Assembly: GCF_003344965.1 (NCBI RefSeq)
Contig: NZ_CP031194.1
Location: forward strand, 3,782,001 to 3,846,000
DNA from: Streptomyces paludis
GTDB lineage: Bacteria; Actinomycetota; Actinomycetes; Streptomycetales; Streptomycetaceae
Length of the DNA: 64,000 nucleotides
Direction of reading: 5' to 3'
The position numbers were made by a program, and so were the translations under genes. Position 1 is the first letter of the stretch, and every line of letters begins with the position of its first letter. The notes beneath the pieces are model-generated. The model did no database searches. It was given only the letters and a program-made list of their open reading frames with translations, and was not told where the DNA came from. This document shows, piece by piece, positions 17,022 to 26,128 of this stretch.

Positions 17022-18544
17022 TTGATGCCTCCGGCGAAGGGGAGTGTGGTGGCGAAGGCCCGCGCGTGTTCGAGGTCGAGCCACTCGATGCGCAGGTGGG
17101 CGTTGCGGGCGCGGGAGGCGGTCGTACGTTTCGTACGGTCCAAAGCCTCCCGGCTGCGCGCCGAGACGGTGAGGTAGCCGACGACGGCGGAGCCGGCCGC
17201 GCCCGAGGTGGCCAGGGCCATGCCGCGCGAGCCGGTGGCGGTGGCGGCGATCATGTCGCGCGGGTCGACGTTCTTGCCGCGGCGGCGGTCGCGCAGCAGC
17301 TCGGCCTGGTTGTTGGTGTCCTCGGCGAGCATGCGTTCCACGGCCTTGTCGTTCGGCTCCAGGGCCTGGGTGATCGCGATCGTCCTGATGACGTCGGGCA
17401 TTCCGATCAGCAGCGGGGAGAGGAAGTCGGGTCCGACGGGGGTGGTCGGCCAAGCGGTGACGGCGGCCGTCGCGTGGTACCAGCTCTCGGTGGATCCGGC
17501 GGCGCGCGTCGCGACGTACTCCCCGTTCCGGACGTCGACGTTGCGCGGGAACGCGTGCGCCTGCGGGAGGCCGGTGTCCCAGATGGCGTGGTCGGGGTCG
17601 TACGTGTTGCGGATGAACGCGGTCATCCGGCCCTCGTCCAGCGGGGCGATCACGGAGAGGTCGGCGTCCTCGCAGCGGGCCCACAGCTCTTCCAGGTACG
17701 CGGCCATCGCGGCGGCGATACCGTCGTCACCGGCGCCCCGGGCCGCGCCGTCCGCCGCGAGGTCGCGGGTGAACTTGGCGTGGATGGTGACGTAGTAGCG
17801 GTGTTCCTCGGCCGAGGTGGAGATGGCGTTGGCGAGTGTGTCGTACGAGTCCTTGAGCCATGGCGGGACGTCGGCCGTGGCCGCGGACTCGTCGCGCTGG
17901 GCGATGAACCGCTGGTGGGCGTGCGGGTCGCTCTTCATCTGGCGGGCGAGGACCTGGATCCGCTTGACGGGGTGCTCTTCGACGTTGCCGAAGGCGTCGA
18001 GCAGTTCGCCCCACCGCTCCAGCGCGACGACCTGCTCGCCAACTTCCTTGCCGCCGAGGCCGGGTGAGGCGATTTCCAGGGTGGCGGTGACGCAGCGGGC
18101 TTCGGGCTGGAGTACGACGACGGCGTGCCGGCCGCGTACGGTCACCGGCACCCACGTCATCCCGGCGATGCCCTCCGGCGCGGTGAGGGCGCCGTCCGGC
18201 GGCGTACCGTCGCGGCGCACACCGGCCTCGACGGCGGGGGACACCCACACGCCGCCGGTACGGGCGAGCGCGCGGCGGTGGTAGCGCTTGATCCGCCACC
18301 AGCGGTAGACGGTACGGCGCTGGGACGTGCCGCGCGGGCGGTACGGGGCGTAGACGACGAGGAGCGCGAGGACGACGGGCAGGACGAGGCCGGCGGTGGC
18401 GAGCGCCGTGGCGCCGCTGAAGGCGTAGCCGAGCAGGATGCCGGTGGCCGCGCCGCCGCCGAGGAGGACTTGTTCGCCGAGGTCGCGGCGGCCGACCAGG
18501 CCGGTGGGGCGGTGCTTTCCGAACTGGTATGTGCGAGCGGACAT
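17018..18544 (-). CDS. SCO6880-family membrane protein of the transfer apparatus
   Basis: This 508-residue protein has two closely spaced N-terminal membrane segments (around residues 28-70, ILLGYAFSGATALATAG and VVLALLVVY). They are followed by a large soluble part with TWVPVTVRGRHAVVVLQPEA and DADLSVIAPLDEGRMTAF. The layout, a PrgI/VirB3-like hairpin fused to the region that in VirB4 precedes the motor, matches the SCO6880 family of actinobacterial conjugative elements. It overlaps the VirB4-like ATPase downstream. I infer the two act as a split VirB3-VirB4. Confidence 0.75.
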   Translation of the reverse strand: MSARTYQFGKHRPTGLVGRRDLGEQVLLGGGAATGILLGYAFSGATALATAGLVLPVVLALLVVYAPYRPRGTSQRRTVYRWWRIKRYHRRALARTGGVWVSPAVEAGVRRDGTPPDGALTAPEGIAGMTWVPVTVRGRHAVVVLQPEARCVTATLEIASPGLGGKEVGEQVVALERWGELLDAFGNVEEHPVKRIQVLARQMKSDPHAHQRFIAQRDESAATADVPPWLKDSYDTLANAISTSAEEHRYYVTIHAKFTRDLAADGAARGAGDDGIAAAMAAYLEELWARCEDADLSVIAPLDEGRMTAFIRNTYDPDHAIWDTGLPQAHAFPRNVDVRNGEYVATRAAGSTESWYHATAAVTAWPTTPVGPDFLSPLLIGMPDVIRTIAITQALEPNDKAVERMLAEDTNNQAELLRDRRRGKNVDPRDMIAATATGSRGMALATSGAAGSAVVGYLTVSARSREALDRTKRTTASRARNAHLRIEWLDLEHARAFATTLPFAGGIK

Positions 18545-18551
18545 GGGCGGG

Positions 18552-20069
18552 TCACTGGTCCTTGCTGGGGTTCGGCGGTGATGGCGGGCCCGGCGCGATC
18601 GATGGCCCTGAGCTGGGAGGGGAAGTGGGGCTGTTACCGCCGACGACCGGACCCGATCCGGCGCCTTGGCCGCGAGCTACGGTCGGTGCCGCGGTGTCCC
18701 CGCCCTGCTTCGGCTCGGGACCGCCGGTCGCGGCGTCGGGACCCTGGGCTCCGGGGGCGCTCGTGGCCTTGTCCTTCGCCAGGTCGACACCCGCCTTGAC
18801 GGCGGCGGTGACCGGTTCGGCCGCAGCGACGGCACCGCTTCCGGCGGCTCCCGCACCAGCGCCTGCACCAGCTCCGGCTCCGGTTCCTGCTCCGGCTGCC
18901 TTGGTGCTCGCCGTACCGGCCTGCCCACCGACGGTGGCGGACGGCGACGCCGCCTTGCCACCCGCCGAGGGAGCCACCCCCGTACCGCCGGCCGACCTTC
19001 CGCCGCCCACCAACGCGTCCTGTACGTGCATGCCGAGAGCGCGGTTCGTGTGTGCGGCCGGGCCGTCGACCACGGAGGCCGGGCCGGAGGACTGGGCGCT
19101 CTTCCGGTCGTGGTGGAGCTGCGCCATCTCATCCCCGAAGGCGGGGACCCACTTGTAGAGCGTGGCGGAGGCGAACACCGCGAGCAGCAGGATCAGCGCC
19201 CCGACGAGCGTCTGCGAGACGGCGTCGGACATGCTGCCCGTCGAGTCGCTGAGGATCGCGCCACCCAGGCCGAGCAGGGCGAACAGGACGGGTTTGGTGA
19301 GTCCGATCGCGAAGATCGCCCCGATCCACTTCTTGCTCTTGCCCCACAGGTCCTTGTCGACCAGCCCCGCGTTCACGAGCGGCCCGAGCGCGACGGCCAC
19401 GTAGATCGCGGCGCTGCGGATCAGCAGCTCGATCCACATCAGCAGCGCACCGCACAGCATGATCAGGTTGACGACCAGGAGCTGGCCGACGCCGTCCTTC
19501 GGATTGGCGGCCAGGACCTTGAGCAGGTTCTCCAGGAAGGGTCTGAAGTTGTCGGTCGCGTACGGCTCGAAGACGGCGGTGACCTCGTCGATCGCCTGCA
19601 TCAGCAGGGCGATGGCCCCCGGCGTCAGCGCGTTGACCACGAACTGGAGGACCAGGAAACCGACCGCCTCACCCACCGCCGTCGTCAGCGCGACCCCGCG
19701 CACCGCCCGCTTGGCCACGGCGATCAGCCACAGAGCCACCGTGATCAGCGAGGAGGCCGCGAAGATGAGCGCGTACTGCTTGAGGAAGGCGCCGCTGGTC
19801 AGGTCGATCTTCGTCGTGCCCTGCATCAGCTCCAGCATCTTCCGCAGGAACCAGATGTTCGCCTCGGTGAGCTTCTGGAGCAGGAACCCCAACGGGTCCG
19901 TGGCGAAGTCGACGGCCGCCTTCGCCTCGCACACCATGGGGATGTAGCAGAACGGATTGGCCGAGGCGGACGGTACGAAGACGAACCCGAAGAACACGAC
20001 GACCCCGACCACACTCCCGAGGCGCCGCCCCCACCGATAACCGGTGTCGTTACGGAAGCGCGGGCGCAT
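18552..20069 (-). CDS. VirB6/TrbL-like polytopic membrane protein
   Basis: About 505 residues. A leading hydrophobic segment (VVGVVVFFGFVFVPSA) is followed by a domain with five or six membrane spans (for example LIFAASSLITVALWLIAVA, ILLLAVFASATLYKWV). The final 190 residues are low-complexity Ala/Gly/Pro/Thr with GAGAGAGAG runs. This is the layout of VirB6/TrbL channel proteins. The ATG at 20069 is chosen because GGAGG lies 8 bp upstream. The low-complexity tail is coded by near-repeats at 18830-18900, which should not be mistaken for an independent repeat array. Confidence 0.75.
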   Translation of the reverse strand: MRPRFRNDTGYRWGRRLGSVVGVVVFFGFVFVPSASANPFCYIPMVCEAKAAVDFATDPLGFLLQKLTEANIWFLRKMLELMQGTTKIDLTSGAFLKQYALIFAASSLITVALWLIAVAKRAVRGVALTTAVGEAVGFLVLQFVVNALTPGAIALLMQAIDEVTAVFEPYATDNFRPFLENLLKVLAANPKDGVGQLLVVNLIMLCGALLMWIELLIRSAAIYVAVALGPLVNAGLVDKDLWGKSKKWIGAIFAIGLTKPVLFALLGLGGAILSDSTGSMSDAVSQTLVGALILLLAVFASATLYKWVPAFGDEMAQLHHDRKSAQSSGPASVVDGPAAHTNRALGMHVQDALVGGGRSAGGTGVAPSAGGKAASPSATVGGQAGTASTKAAGAGTGAGAGAGAGAGAAGSGAVAAAEPVTAAVKAGVDLAKDKATSAPGAQGPDAATGGPEPKQGGDTAAPTVARGQGAGSGPVVGGNSPTSPPSSGPSIAPGPPSPPNPSKDQ

Positions 20070-21315
20070 CGCCGGCACCTCCCACGGACGCGAAGCTCGC
20101 AGCCGACGCCGCCTGCTCCTCCGCGGGCGGGGCGGGCACCAAGGGCTCCGACGGTGTGACCGCGAGCGTCTTCCAAGTCCCGTCTGCCCGGGTGAGTTCC
20201 ACCGTCATACGGAGGAAGGCGACCTGCGGGCGTTGCGTCTCGTCCGTACCCGCGACGCCACCGACGGACGCCGTCCACAGCTCGACGCTCGCGGCCCGGC
20301 CGGAGTACGACACGGACCGCGTCGCCAGGACAGCGGTCCGCGTGACGAGCACGCCACCGTCCACGGTCCGGCCGTCCGCGCCGAGCGCACGGTTCTCAAC
20401 GACCAACCGCGCGGTCGCGTCGGCTTCGGACGTGACCGTCCCCAGCACACTGCGGGCGGCCGTGGCATTCAGCATCCGGTGCCGCCAGCCGCTGTCCGTA
20501 AAGAAGCGCGGATCGCCGTAGAGCATCGCGGCGCTGGTCGCCGCTGCGCGCGCTCCCCGCTCAGTGTGTACGTACGCGGCGGGGAAACCATCCGTGCCCA
20601 CCGAGCCGCTCAGGACCGGGTCAGCGGCACCGGCCGGTACGTAGTCGACGAAGTCCCGCGCGACGTTGGACGCCTGCCGGGTATCGATCGGAGCGACTAG
20701 CCCGCCGGTAGCCGAACTACCCTGCATCTTCCAGTCGTTGTCCTCCCAGGTCAGGGTGAGTGTGACCGTCTGGAAGGCCGCGCGCGGTGTCGCGTGCCCG
20801 GCCGCACTGCCACGTACGGTGGTTATCCACAGACGGACTGTGGCCTTGTGGATATCGAATCCCAGCACCCGCGCGGAGAGCACACCGGTACGCGCGATCG
20901 CCCGCTGGAGATCGACCTTGGCGTTGTCACCGCGCAGCTCACCGAGCACCCGGCCAGCCCTGCGATCGGCCTCCCTGGCCGCTGCCGAGGCGACACTGCT
21001 CACGCCCATGACCGCCACCGCGCGATGCCGGAAGCTTCTGTCACTGAGGAAGCGCGAACTCCCCATAATGACCGCGTAATTCGCCGCAGCGGCCTTGGCG
21101 CCGGCCTCCGTACGGGGATAGCCGACAGGCACGCCGTGGACGAGACGGCCCCGGCTTTCAACGGCCTTCGGCGCCACGTGTCCTGGGGAGGAGACGGCGG
21201 AAGGTGGTGTCACCGTGTCGTGGTGGGAGAGGCTCAGGATCAGCCCGGTCGCGGTCGCGGCGGCGACCGCGCCGGCCGCGAGGCCCCAGAGCTTCGCTCG
21301 GAATCGACCAGGCAT
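20050..21315 (-). CDS. VirB8/TcpC-like transfer protein with a duplicated domain
   Basis: This 421-residue protein has one N-terminal membrane span (LWGLAAGAVAAATATGLIL). Two similar extracytoplasmic halves follow. Each begins with a comparable pattern: GYPRTEAGAKAAAANYAVIM with SRFLSDRSFRHR, then GFPAAYVHTERGARAAATSA with PRFFTDSGWRHR. The membrane anchor plus paired NTF2-like domains is the architecture of TcpC and related VirB8-type proteins. It probably links the inner-membrane channel to the wall. Its end overlaps the VirB6-like gene. Confidence 0.7.
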   Translation of the reverse strand: MPGRFRAKLWGLAAGAVAAATATGLILSLSHHDTVTPPSAVSSPGHVAPKAVESRGRLVHGVPVGYPRTEAGAKAAAANYAVIMGSSRFLSDRSFRHRAVAVMGVSSVASAAAREADRRAGRVLGELRGDNAKVDLQRAIARTGVLSARVLGFDIHKATVRLWITTVRGSAAGHATPRAAFQTVTLTLTWEDNDWKMQGSSATGGLVAPIDTRQASNVARDFVDYVPAGAADPVLSGSVGTDGFPAAYVHTERGARAAATSAAMLYGDPRFFTDSGWRHRMLNATAARSVLGTVTSEADATARLVVENRALGADGRTVDGGVLVTRTAVLATRSVSYSGRAASVELWTASVGGVAGTDETQRPQVAFLRMTVELTRADGTWKTLAVTPSEPLVPAPPAEEQAASAASFASVGGAGDAPALP

Positions 21316-21318
21316 GGG

Positions 21319-21657
21319 TCACACCCCCATGCCGTAGGTGATGCCGACGATCGTGCCGAGGGAGGCCACGAGGAAGATGCAGGCCAGACCGCCGACCATC
21401 ATGCCCTTGCCCCGCGAGCTGTCCATGGTGGAGTGCCCTTCGCCGAACCACCCCTTGCTCTTCCCGATCCCGGCGAGGAAGGCGCCGACCCCGATGGCGA
21501 GAACGATGGCGGCGAGCACACCGAGTAGGACCTTCGCGGTGTTCCCGAGCTTCCCGAACGGGCCCCAGTCCGGCTTGACGCCGGTGACGACGTCTGCGCC
21601 TGCCGCGAGAGTGGTGTGAAGGGATGGATCGGCAGCAGCAGAGATGAGGGCGTGCAT
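21319..21657 (-). CDS. Small two-span membrane protein, DUF6112-like
   Basis: This 112-residue protein starts MHALISAAADPSLHTTL. It has two membrane segments (VLLGVLAAIVLAIGVGAFLA and MVGGLACIFLVASLGTIVG) joined by a polar loop. Its size and position before the VirB8-like gene match the DUF6112 proteins of Streptomyces conjugative elements. A pilin-like (VirB2) or channel role is possible but unproven. The ATG at 21657 has AAGGA 7 bp upstream and is preferred over the frame's opening at 21849. Confidence 0.65.
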   Translation of the reverse strand: MHALISAAADPSLHTTLAAGADVVTGVKPDWGPFGKLGNTAKVLLGVLAAIVLAIGVGAFLAGIGKSKGWFGEGHSTMDSSRGKGMMVGGLACIFLVASLGTIVGITYGMGV

Positions 21658-21712
21658 GAAGGTTCCTTCGTTGTGAAATGAGGAGAAACGGACTACGGGC
21701 GAGGGGGCGCGC

Positions 21713-22208
21713 TCAGCCGACGTGGCGCATCGCGACGATCTGCGGCGTCCAGTAACTGAGGGGCTTGATCCGTACGACGGCCCCGGTGTGCGGTGCGTCG
21801 ATGACCTCGCCGTTGCCGATGTACATCCCGACGTGCTCGGGGCCGGCACTGCCCAGGCCGCTTCTGCGCAAGGACATCCACCAGCCCACCAGCGGCGAAC
21901 CCCGCCGCCCGAGCACCGGCATCCACGTATGCCCGATCCCGGCCATCCCGAGCGTCGTGCTCCGCGTACGCCGAGGTGAACGAACGCGCCGCACGGTCAA
22001 CGGCGTCAGGCAGGGTGTTTTTCGGACCCGAACCTCTCGCTGAAGCTCCGGCAGTTGATGAACCGGTTTGCGGTGGGTGACGGGCACGCGAGTCCGTGGC
22101 GGCCGTGGTGCCAGCAGTTGGGTTGGCACAGCCGGTGGCCATCACGAACTGGGCAGCCAGAGCGCCAGCCGTGATTGACATGCGGATGAAGCGGGTGCAG
22201 CGGGGCAT
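21713..22208 (-). pseudogene. Deletion-fused remnant: lipoprotein N-terminus plus C40 (NlpC/P60) peptidase C-terminus
   Basis: Reading from 22208, one frame gives a lipoprotein-like start (AAQFVMATGCANPTAG) and a helical stretch (RAARSFTSAYAEHDARDGRD). Another frame carries only the end of an NlpC/P60 domain (RSGLGSAGPEHVGMYIGNG, then VIDAPHTGAVVRIKPLSYW), including the catalytic His. The Cys-containing half (DCSG motif) is absent. I infer that two neighbouring genes, a lipoprotein and the wall hydrolase of the transfer system, were merged by a deletion near 21880-21920 that also changed frame. No functional peptidase can result. Confidence 0.6.
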
Positions 22209-22726
22209 GCGGAAACCACGACCTTGGTGCAGGGGGAAACGAATAAGTGCGTAGCCGGCTACGAGGCGCGAAATCAAAGGTCGCTGCGGCTGGCATCGGC
22301 GCATCGCCGGATGGCCTGAGTGGGAATGATGGGCTTCTTGGGTGTACTACTCTCAGATGAGGGCGTCACCCCACGGTTAAGCGCGCATTGCTGTCGCCGA
22401 TTTACTGCGTAGGTAGGTATTTTCGTGTGTCGAGTTGTCGATGCTGAGAATATTCTGGGTTGAGCTGAGAGTGACAACGTTGGATCGCCGAAGGTGTTCG
22501 ACGTGTTGAAATCTTGGCACGAGGCTGCGGACAACTCGAATCAACGCGAATTTGGGAACTTCTTTCCAGAATGGAAGGTTTTCCTGGATTCGCGATCGGG
22601 AGAGCCGGGCGCTTAGCGATGGCGTGTCGTGATACGGGCTGCTTCCGGGCAGTGGCCCGTGCGCAGGCGAGCCGTAGTTGCCATTTAACTAGGGCTGATG
22701 AGGATCGGCGGGTCTTGAGCGGATGG
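22209..22726. other. AT-richer intergenic region, probable promoter of the transfer operon
   Basis: No supported gene. Base composition is clearly lower in GC than the flanks between about 22360 and 22620. A near-palindrome (CTTTCCAGAATGGAAG, 22562-22577) could be an operator. The leftward transfer genes begin at its left edge, so the operon promoter probably lies here. I cannot place -35 and -10 boxes with confidence. Confidence 0.4.
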
Positions 22727-23182
22727 TCAGTCCTGGAAGTTGCAGATAGCGGTCCAGTCGACCGTGCCGTCCCCAGCGTTCTTGTACTTCTCCTGGCACG
22801 CCCGCTTGTCGTTGCTGCCTACGGGCTCATCGTCGGTGAGCGAGCCGATAAACACGCTGATTACGACAGCGGCGGCCAGCAGAATTCCGCACACCGCCTT
22901 CACTGACCAGACCCTCGGTGGTCGTACATGCGGTGGCGTCGTCTTCTTTACCGGCCGCTGCCCTGTGGGCTTCACTGCGGTGGGCTCGGATGCCTCCACG
23001 ACGGTCACTGTCGGCTGCTCTCCGGGAGCGCGCAGTGTGATGGTGACGGCCTGGCCCTCCAGGCGGAACATCTTCGCGATGCCGTCCCGCTGCTTCACTG
23101 CCTGGCTTACTGTTCTGTACCGCCATTCGCGCATCTTCTTGCCCGGTACGTAGCAACGGACCACGTAGTCGTCGTTGTCCAT
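22727..23182 (-). CDS. Hypothetical protein with a single membrane span
   Basis: This 151-residue protein begins MDNDDYVVRCYVPGKKMR. A basic/proline linker is followed by one membrane segment (AVCGILLAAAVVISVFIGSL, about residues 95-114) and a short outer tail with two Cys (CQEKYKNAGDGTVDW to CNFQD) that could form a disulfide. I recognise no family. It may be an element-encoded surface or entry-exclusion protein, but that is only a guess from topology and location. Confidence 0.5.
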   Translation of the reverse strand: MDNDDYVVRCYVPGKKMREWRYRTVSQAVKQRDGIAKMFRLEGQAVTITLRAPGEQPTVTVVEASEPTAVKPTGQRPVKKTTPPHVRPPRVWSVKAVCGILLAAAVVISVFIGSLTDDEPVGSNDKRACQEKYKNAGDGTVDWTAICNFQD

Positions 23183-23235
23183 GGGCTCCCCCTGCGTTCT
23201 GGGTGATGCTGAAACAACCGCCCGCTGGGGCTGGG

Positions 23236-23451
23236 CTAAAGAAGGCCGCCCGTGATCAGTCCCAGCCAGGGGGCCGCCTCGCGACCGCCGAAGATCGGTG
23301 GCATTTTGACCTTGGGCTGAGGAATCGGCTTGTTGATCTCTGCGATGCTCGCCAGTACGCGCTCGCCGGCGGCGCGGCGTTCCGCTGTGGTGAGCGGTGA
23401 GAAGCGCCCCTGCGGGTCGTTCCGCGTGAGATGCCTTGACCGCGATGCCAC
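23236..23451 (-). CDS. Small hypothetical protein
   Basis: This 71-residue basic protein begins MASRSRHLTRNDPQGRF. It has a helical middle (TTAERRAAGERVLASIAEI) and the end WLGLITGGLL. It shares direction with the membrane protein gene to its left, 53 bp away. There is no known domain and it could be spurious. The helical, charged pattern and the ATG in an otherwise gene-free interval favour a real gene. Confidence 0.4.
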   Translation of the reverse strand: MASRSRHLTRNDPQGRFSPLTTAERRAAGERVLASIAEINKPIPQPKVKMPPIFGGREAAPWLGLITGGLL

Positions 23452-23631
23452 GTGTCCCCCTGCGCGCTGAAGTGTGGCGGCAGGCTACTGGCCGGGCCGC
23501 GTGCCGGTCGATAGCATCAACGTGTCCTCGGCTGATCTGGTATGAAGCGTCGGCCCGCCCGCACTCCCCGGGTCGGTAACGGACTCGTCACTCTTCTGCC
23601 GTTGTCGAAGCCCCGGTGCGAGGGTGTAGCG

Positions 23632-24177
23632 ATGCGATCACGCTCGGCACTGGCGGCCACGGCCGCGCTCATGGCAGCTCTCGCTCTGGCCAGCTGCGGC
23701 GGCTCTCCGGAGGCGAAGCCGACCGACGACTATACGTACGTCCCGCCCGACGAGGAGTACGTCACCGACGATGTGGAGGAACCCGTCGTGGATGAGAACG
23801 ACGAGGAGGAACTCGTCGTGGACGTGCCGGACGAAGAAGAGCCGGACTTCGAGGGTGGCGGCGAAGGCGGGCCGACCGAGGATGTCTTCCCGAAGCGTCC
23901 TGTACGGCAGACCGATGCGGGCGTCATCGCGACCAAGGAGGCTTGGGGCGAGGGCTGGCCGTGGAAGGCATCCGACGTCGTGATGGGGTGCAGTGACGCG
24001 ATCAGCGGCGGTGCCTATCTGGACGCCGGCGGGAAGAAGTACCTGCTGTCCGGCACTATCGCCCGACCCGGATTCGTAGACGGGAACGCGCTAGGCGACC
24101 TGTGGAATCAGGGCGACACGGATGTGCTGGTTGAGTGGCAGGACGCGGCGGACAGGCTCTGCCCGGATGGCGCGTGA
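23632..24177 (+). CDS. Secreted lipoprotein with an acidic linker, DUF2511-like
   Basis: About 181 residues. A lipoprotein signal peptide (lipobox ALASCGG) is followed by about 60 residues dominated by Asp/Glu/Pro (EEPVVDENDEEELVVDVP). A folded domain ends the protein (TKEAWGEGWPWKASDVVMGC through LCPDGA), resembling DUF2511 (a small domain with EFGxxWPF-type and Cys residues). The ATG at 23632 gives a clean signal peptide; the frame opens earlier at 23542. The acidic linker may bind cations or span the wall. The function is unknown. Confidence 0.65.
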   Translation: MRSRSALAATAALMAALALASCGGSPEAKPTDDYTYVPPDEEYVTDDVEEPVVDENDEEELVVDVPDEEEPDFEGGGEGGPTEDVFPKRPVRQTDAGVIATKEAWGEGWPWKASDVVMGCSDAISGGAYLDAGGKKYLLSGTIARPGFVDGNALGDLWNQGDTDVLVEWQDAADRLCPDGA

Positions 24178-24565
24178 TGGCCGTGCTGCGGTGGGGCGCG
24201 GCCGAACCGCTACGCCGCACCCGGTGGTCCGCCGCATCGAGCGTACGCCCCAGCTCCACCAGCTGCGCCCCCGGCCAGGTTCGCCGGCCATCCGTCACCG
24301 GGACGGGCGCGGCGTAGTCGGCGAGACCATGCTCGCAGGTGACGAACCCGCCTCGTCTCCGACGTGGTGGAGCGTCAGTATGCCGCCGTACCAAGGGCAT
24401 CGGCGCGGCCTCACGCCGTGGCGGTGCTCGGCACCGAGGACGCGGGCAACGCGCCATGCGGCTTCGGCGGCGACGTCGGCGATCTGCTGCCGGTGGTGGG
24501 CGCGCAGCTGCGGGTTCGTAAATGACCCAAGGGTATGAACTCGATGCCTTCCTAGCTTTGTATGT
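24178..24565. other. Stretch without a clear gene, possible gene remnant
   Basis: No frame is convincing. On the minus strand two frames carry protein-like pieces (QIADVAAEAAWRVARVLGAE in one and FVTCEHGLADYAAPVPV in another) that do not join. This is what a decayed gene would look like. I cannot name the source. Confidence 0.3.
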
Positions 24566-25126
24566 TCATATTCGGGCGATGTGCTCTATTGCGACTCTCA
24601 GCCATGGAGCCGCAGGTCCAGCCAAGAGGATTGGAGCGCACACGTTGTATGACAGCACTACCTCAAGAACGCCTGATCGAAAGGAAACGTTGTTCAGGAG
24701 TGCGTGGTCGAACGGCAGCCAGCGGGGTGGCGAGCCCTCGGGGTGGATGCGAAGCCCGTCGGAGGTTAGTACGACTCGGGCCGGTGCGTGGTCGCGCCAG
24801 CGTTCCTGAGCTTCGGCCTCGGCTTCGTGGCGGCGCCGGTTGTTGAGTCGGTGGTTGGGGACCCAGCGGCGGCCAAAGGTCGGGTGGTCCTTGAAGTAGC
24901 CGGCGGGCGCGTGCGGGTAGACGATCTCGGTGCCGTAGTAGCGGGCCGTGGTGCACAGGACGTCCGCGTAAGCCGTCTCGCCGTCGTCGAGGGCCAGATC
25001 GGGTACGTGGATCGGGGTGAGCTCGCCGCCGGTCTGGAGGTGGTGTTGGAGTTGGGACGCCGCCTGTTCCGCTTCGGAGTGGGCGGCTTCGGCCATCCGC
25101 TTCTTGTTCTGTCGGCGGAGCCGCAC
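24566..25126 (-). CDS. Hypothetical protein
   Basis: This 186-residue soluble protein begins VRLRRQNKKRMAEAAHSEAE. It has an Ala/Glu-rich helix, then YGTEIVYPHAPAGYFKDHPT, a basic stretch HRLNNRRRHEAEAEAQ, and a C-terminal strand-rich part (ARVVLTSDGLRIHPEG). The GTG at 25126 is favoured because GGAAGGA lies 6 bp upstream. It lies last in the leftward replication/spread module. Not recognised. Confidence 0.5.
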   Translation of the reverse strand: MRLRRQNKKRMAEAAHSEAEQAASQLQHHLQTGGELTPIHVPDLALDDGETAYADVLCTTARYYGTEIVYPHAPAGYFKDHPTFGRRWVPNHRLNNRRRHEAEAEAQERWRDHAPARVVLTSDGLRIHPEGSPPRWLPFDHALLNNVSFRSGVLEVVLSYNVCAPILLAGPAAPWLRVAIEHIARI

Positions 25127-25222
25127 AGTCGTTCCTTCCGTACTGACCAAAGACCTCCTCACGGCCGCGCCCAGTACGCACAAAGCGACGCGGCGGCCGT
25201 GAGGGACAGGTACACGATGTGA

Positions 25223-26128
25223 TCACCAGAGCGAGTTGGCAGCGGTGCCGGTGGGGGCTGGTCTCCGCCCCCCTTTCTCCTCCTCTTTGAGACGTGCGAG
25301 CAGCTCGCCCAGGCGGTCGTTGCTGATGGGCTGGCGGGCGCGGACCGCTTCCTGGACAGCGGATCTGCTGATCCGTCCGGCCCGCTGGGACGCCGCCCGT
25401 GTGATGGGCAGCAGCTCCCGTAGCCAGTCGTCGTCGGTCTGCCGGTCCGAGGGACCGTCCCCGCTGTCCGAGACGGGTGTCTCGACCTTGTCCGCAAGGA
25501 AGTCGTTGTCCGCGTCGCGTGGTTCGAGCGTGCCGTTCGCTCTCCTCTCCAGAGGGGGAAGCGGGGAGTTGTCCGTGTCCTCCCGGACCGGTCCCGGACC
25601 GATGGCGGACCGGTCCTGGACGGACGACTCGGCCGTCCGTGCCATCAGGATGTAGAGGTGTACGGAGCCCGCCAGCGCCAGTGGCGCGAGCGTCGAGAGG
25701 ACGCCGACGACGCCGTCCCCGAGGTGCAGTGCGGACCGTCCGGCGTCCGGTCCGCGGTTCAGGGTGATCGCGTGGAGCGCGTTCGCCCAGAGGCTGGCAC
25801 CGGTGGCCGTCAGGAAGAGGAACCAGGCGTACAGGCGTGCGCCGAAGTGGCGGTTCCGTAGCAGTACGAGTGCCCGCACTCCGTATGCGATGAACCCATC
25901 GATGAAGACCGGGAAGAGGTACGAGAGCGATTCGCGCGCGTGGATGGCGACGGCGATCTGGCGGAGCGCGTCGTACGAGAAGGCGAAGCCGGCGGAGCCG
26001 AGCAGGATGATCGCGGCGCCGTCCCACAGGGTCATGCCGCGGAGGCTGCTCCGGTCCTGCTGGCCCTCCCGATCCTCCCCGTGCTCCACGCGCGGCGAAG
26101 GCGCCGTCCGTATGTGGGCGCGGGACAT
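25223..26128 (-). CDS. DUF2637 membrane protein, probable spread (Spd-like) protein
   Basis: This 301-residue protein has a basic N-terminus, then four likely membrane segments (IILLGSAGFAFSYDALRQI, FPVFIDGFIAYGVRALVL, LYAWFLFLTATGASLWAN, LSTLAPLALAGSVHLYIL). This is the DUF2637 arrangement of SpdB-like proteins in Streptomyces plasmids and integrative elements. A C-terminal cytoplasmic tail carries a helix-turn-helix-like stretch (RAGRISRSAVQEAVRARQP), which could bind DNA. Its start overlaps the upstream stop (TGATG). Such proteins help element DNA spread through the mycelium. Confidence 0.75.
   Translation of the reverse strand: MSRAHIRTAPSPRVEHGEDREGQQDRSSLRGMTLWDGAAIILLGSAGFAFSYDALRQIAVAIHARESLSYLFPVFIDGFIAYGVRALVLLRNRHFGARLYAWFLFLTATGASLWANALHAITLNRGPDAGRSALHLGDGVVGVLSTLAPLALAGSVHLYILMARTAESSVQDRSAIGPGPVREDTDNSPLPPLERRANGTLEPRDADNDFLADKVETPVSDSGDGPSDRQTDDDWLRELLPITRAASQRAGRISRSAVQEAVRARQPISNDRLGELLARLKEEEKGGRRPAPTGTAANSLW

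Noticed and set aside
18830..18905. GCACCAGCGCCTGCACCAGC-type repeats, considered as a CRISPR or minisatellite
   Set aside because: They encode the Ala/Gly tail of the VirB6-like protein and have no regular repeat-spacer structure.
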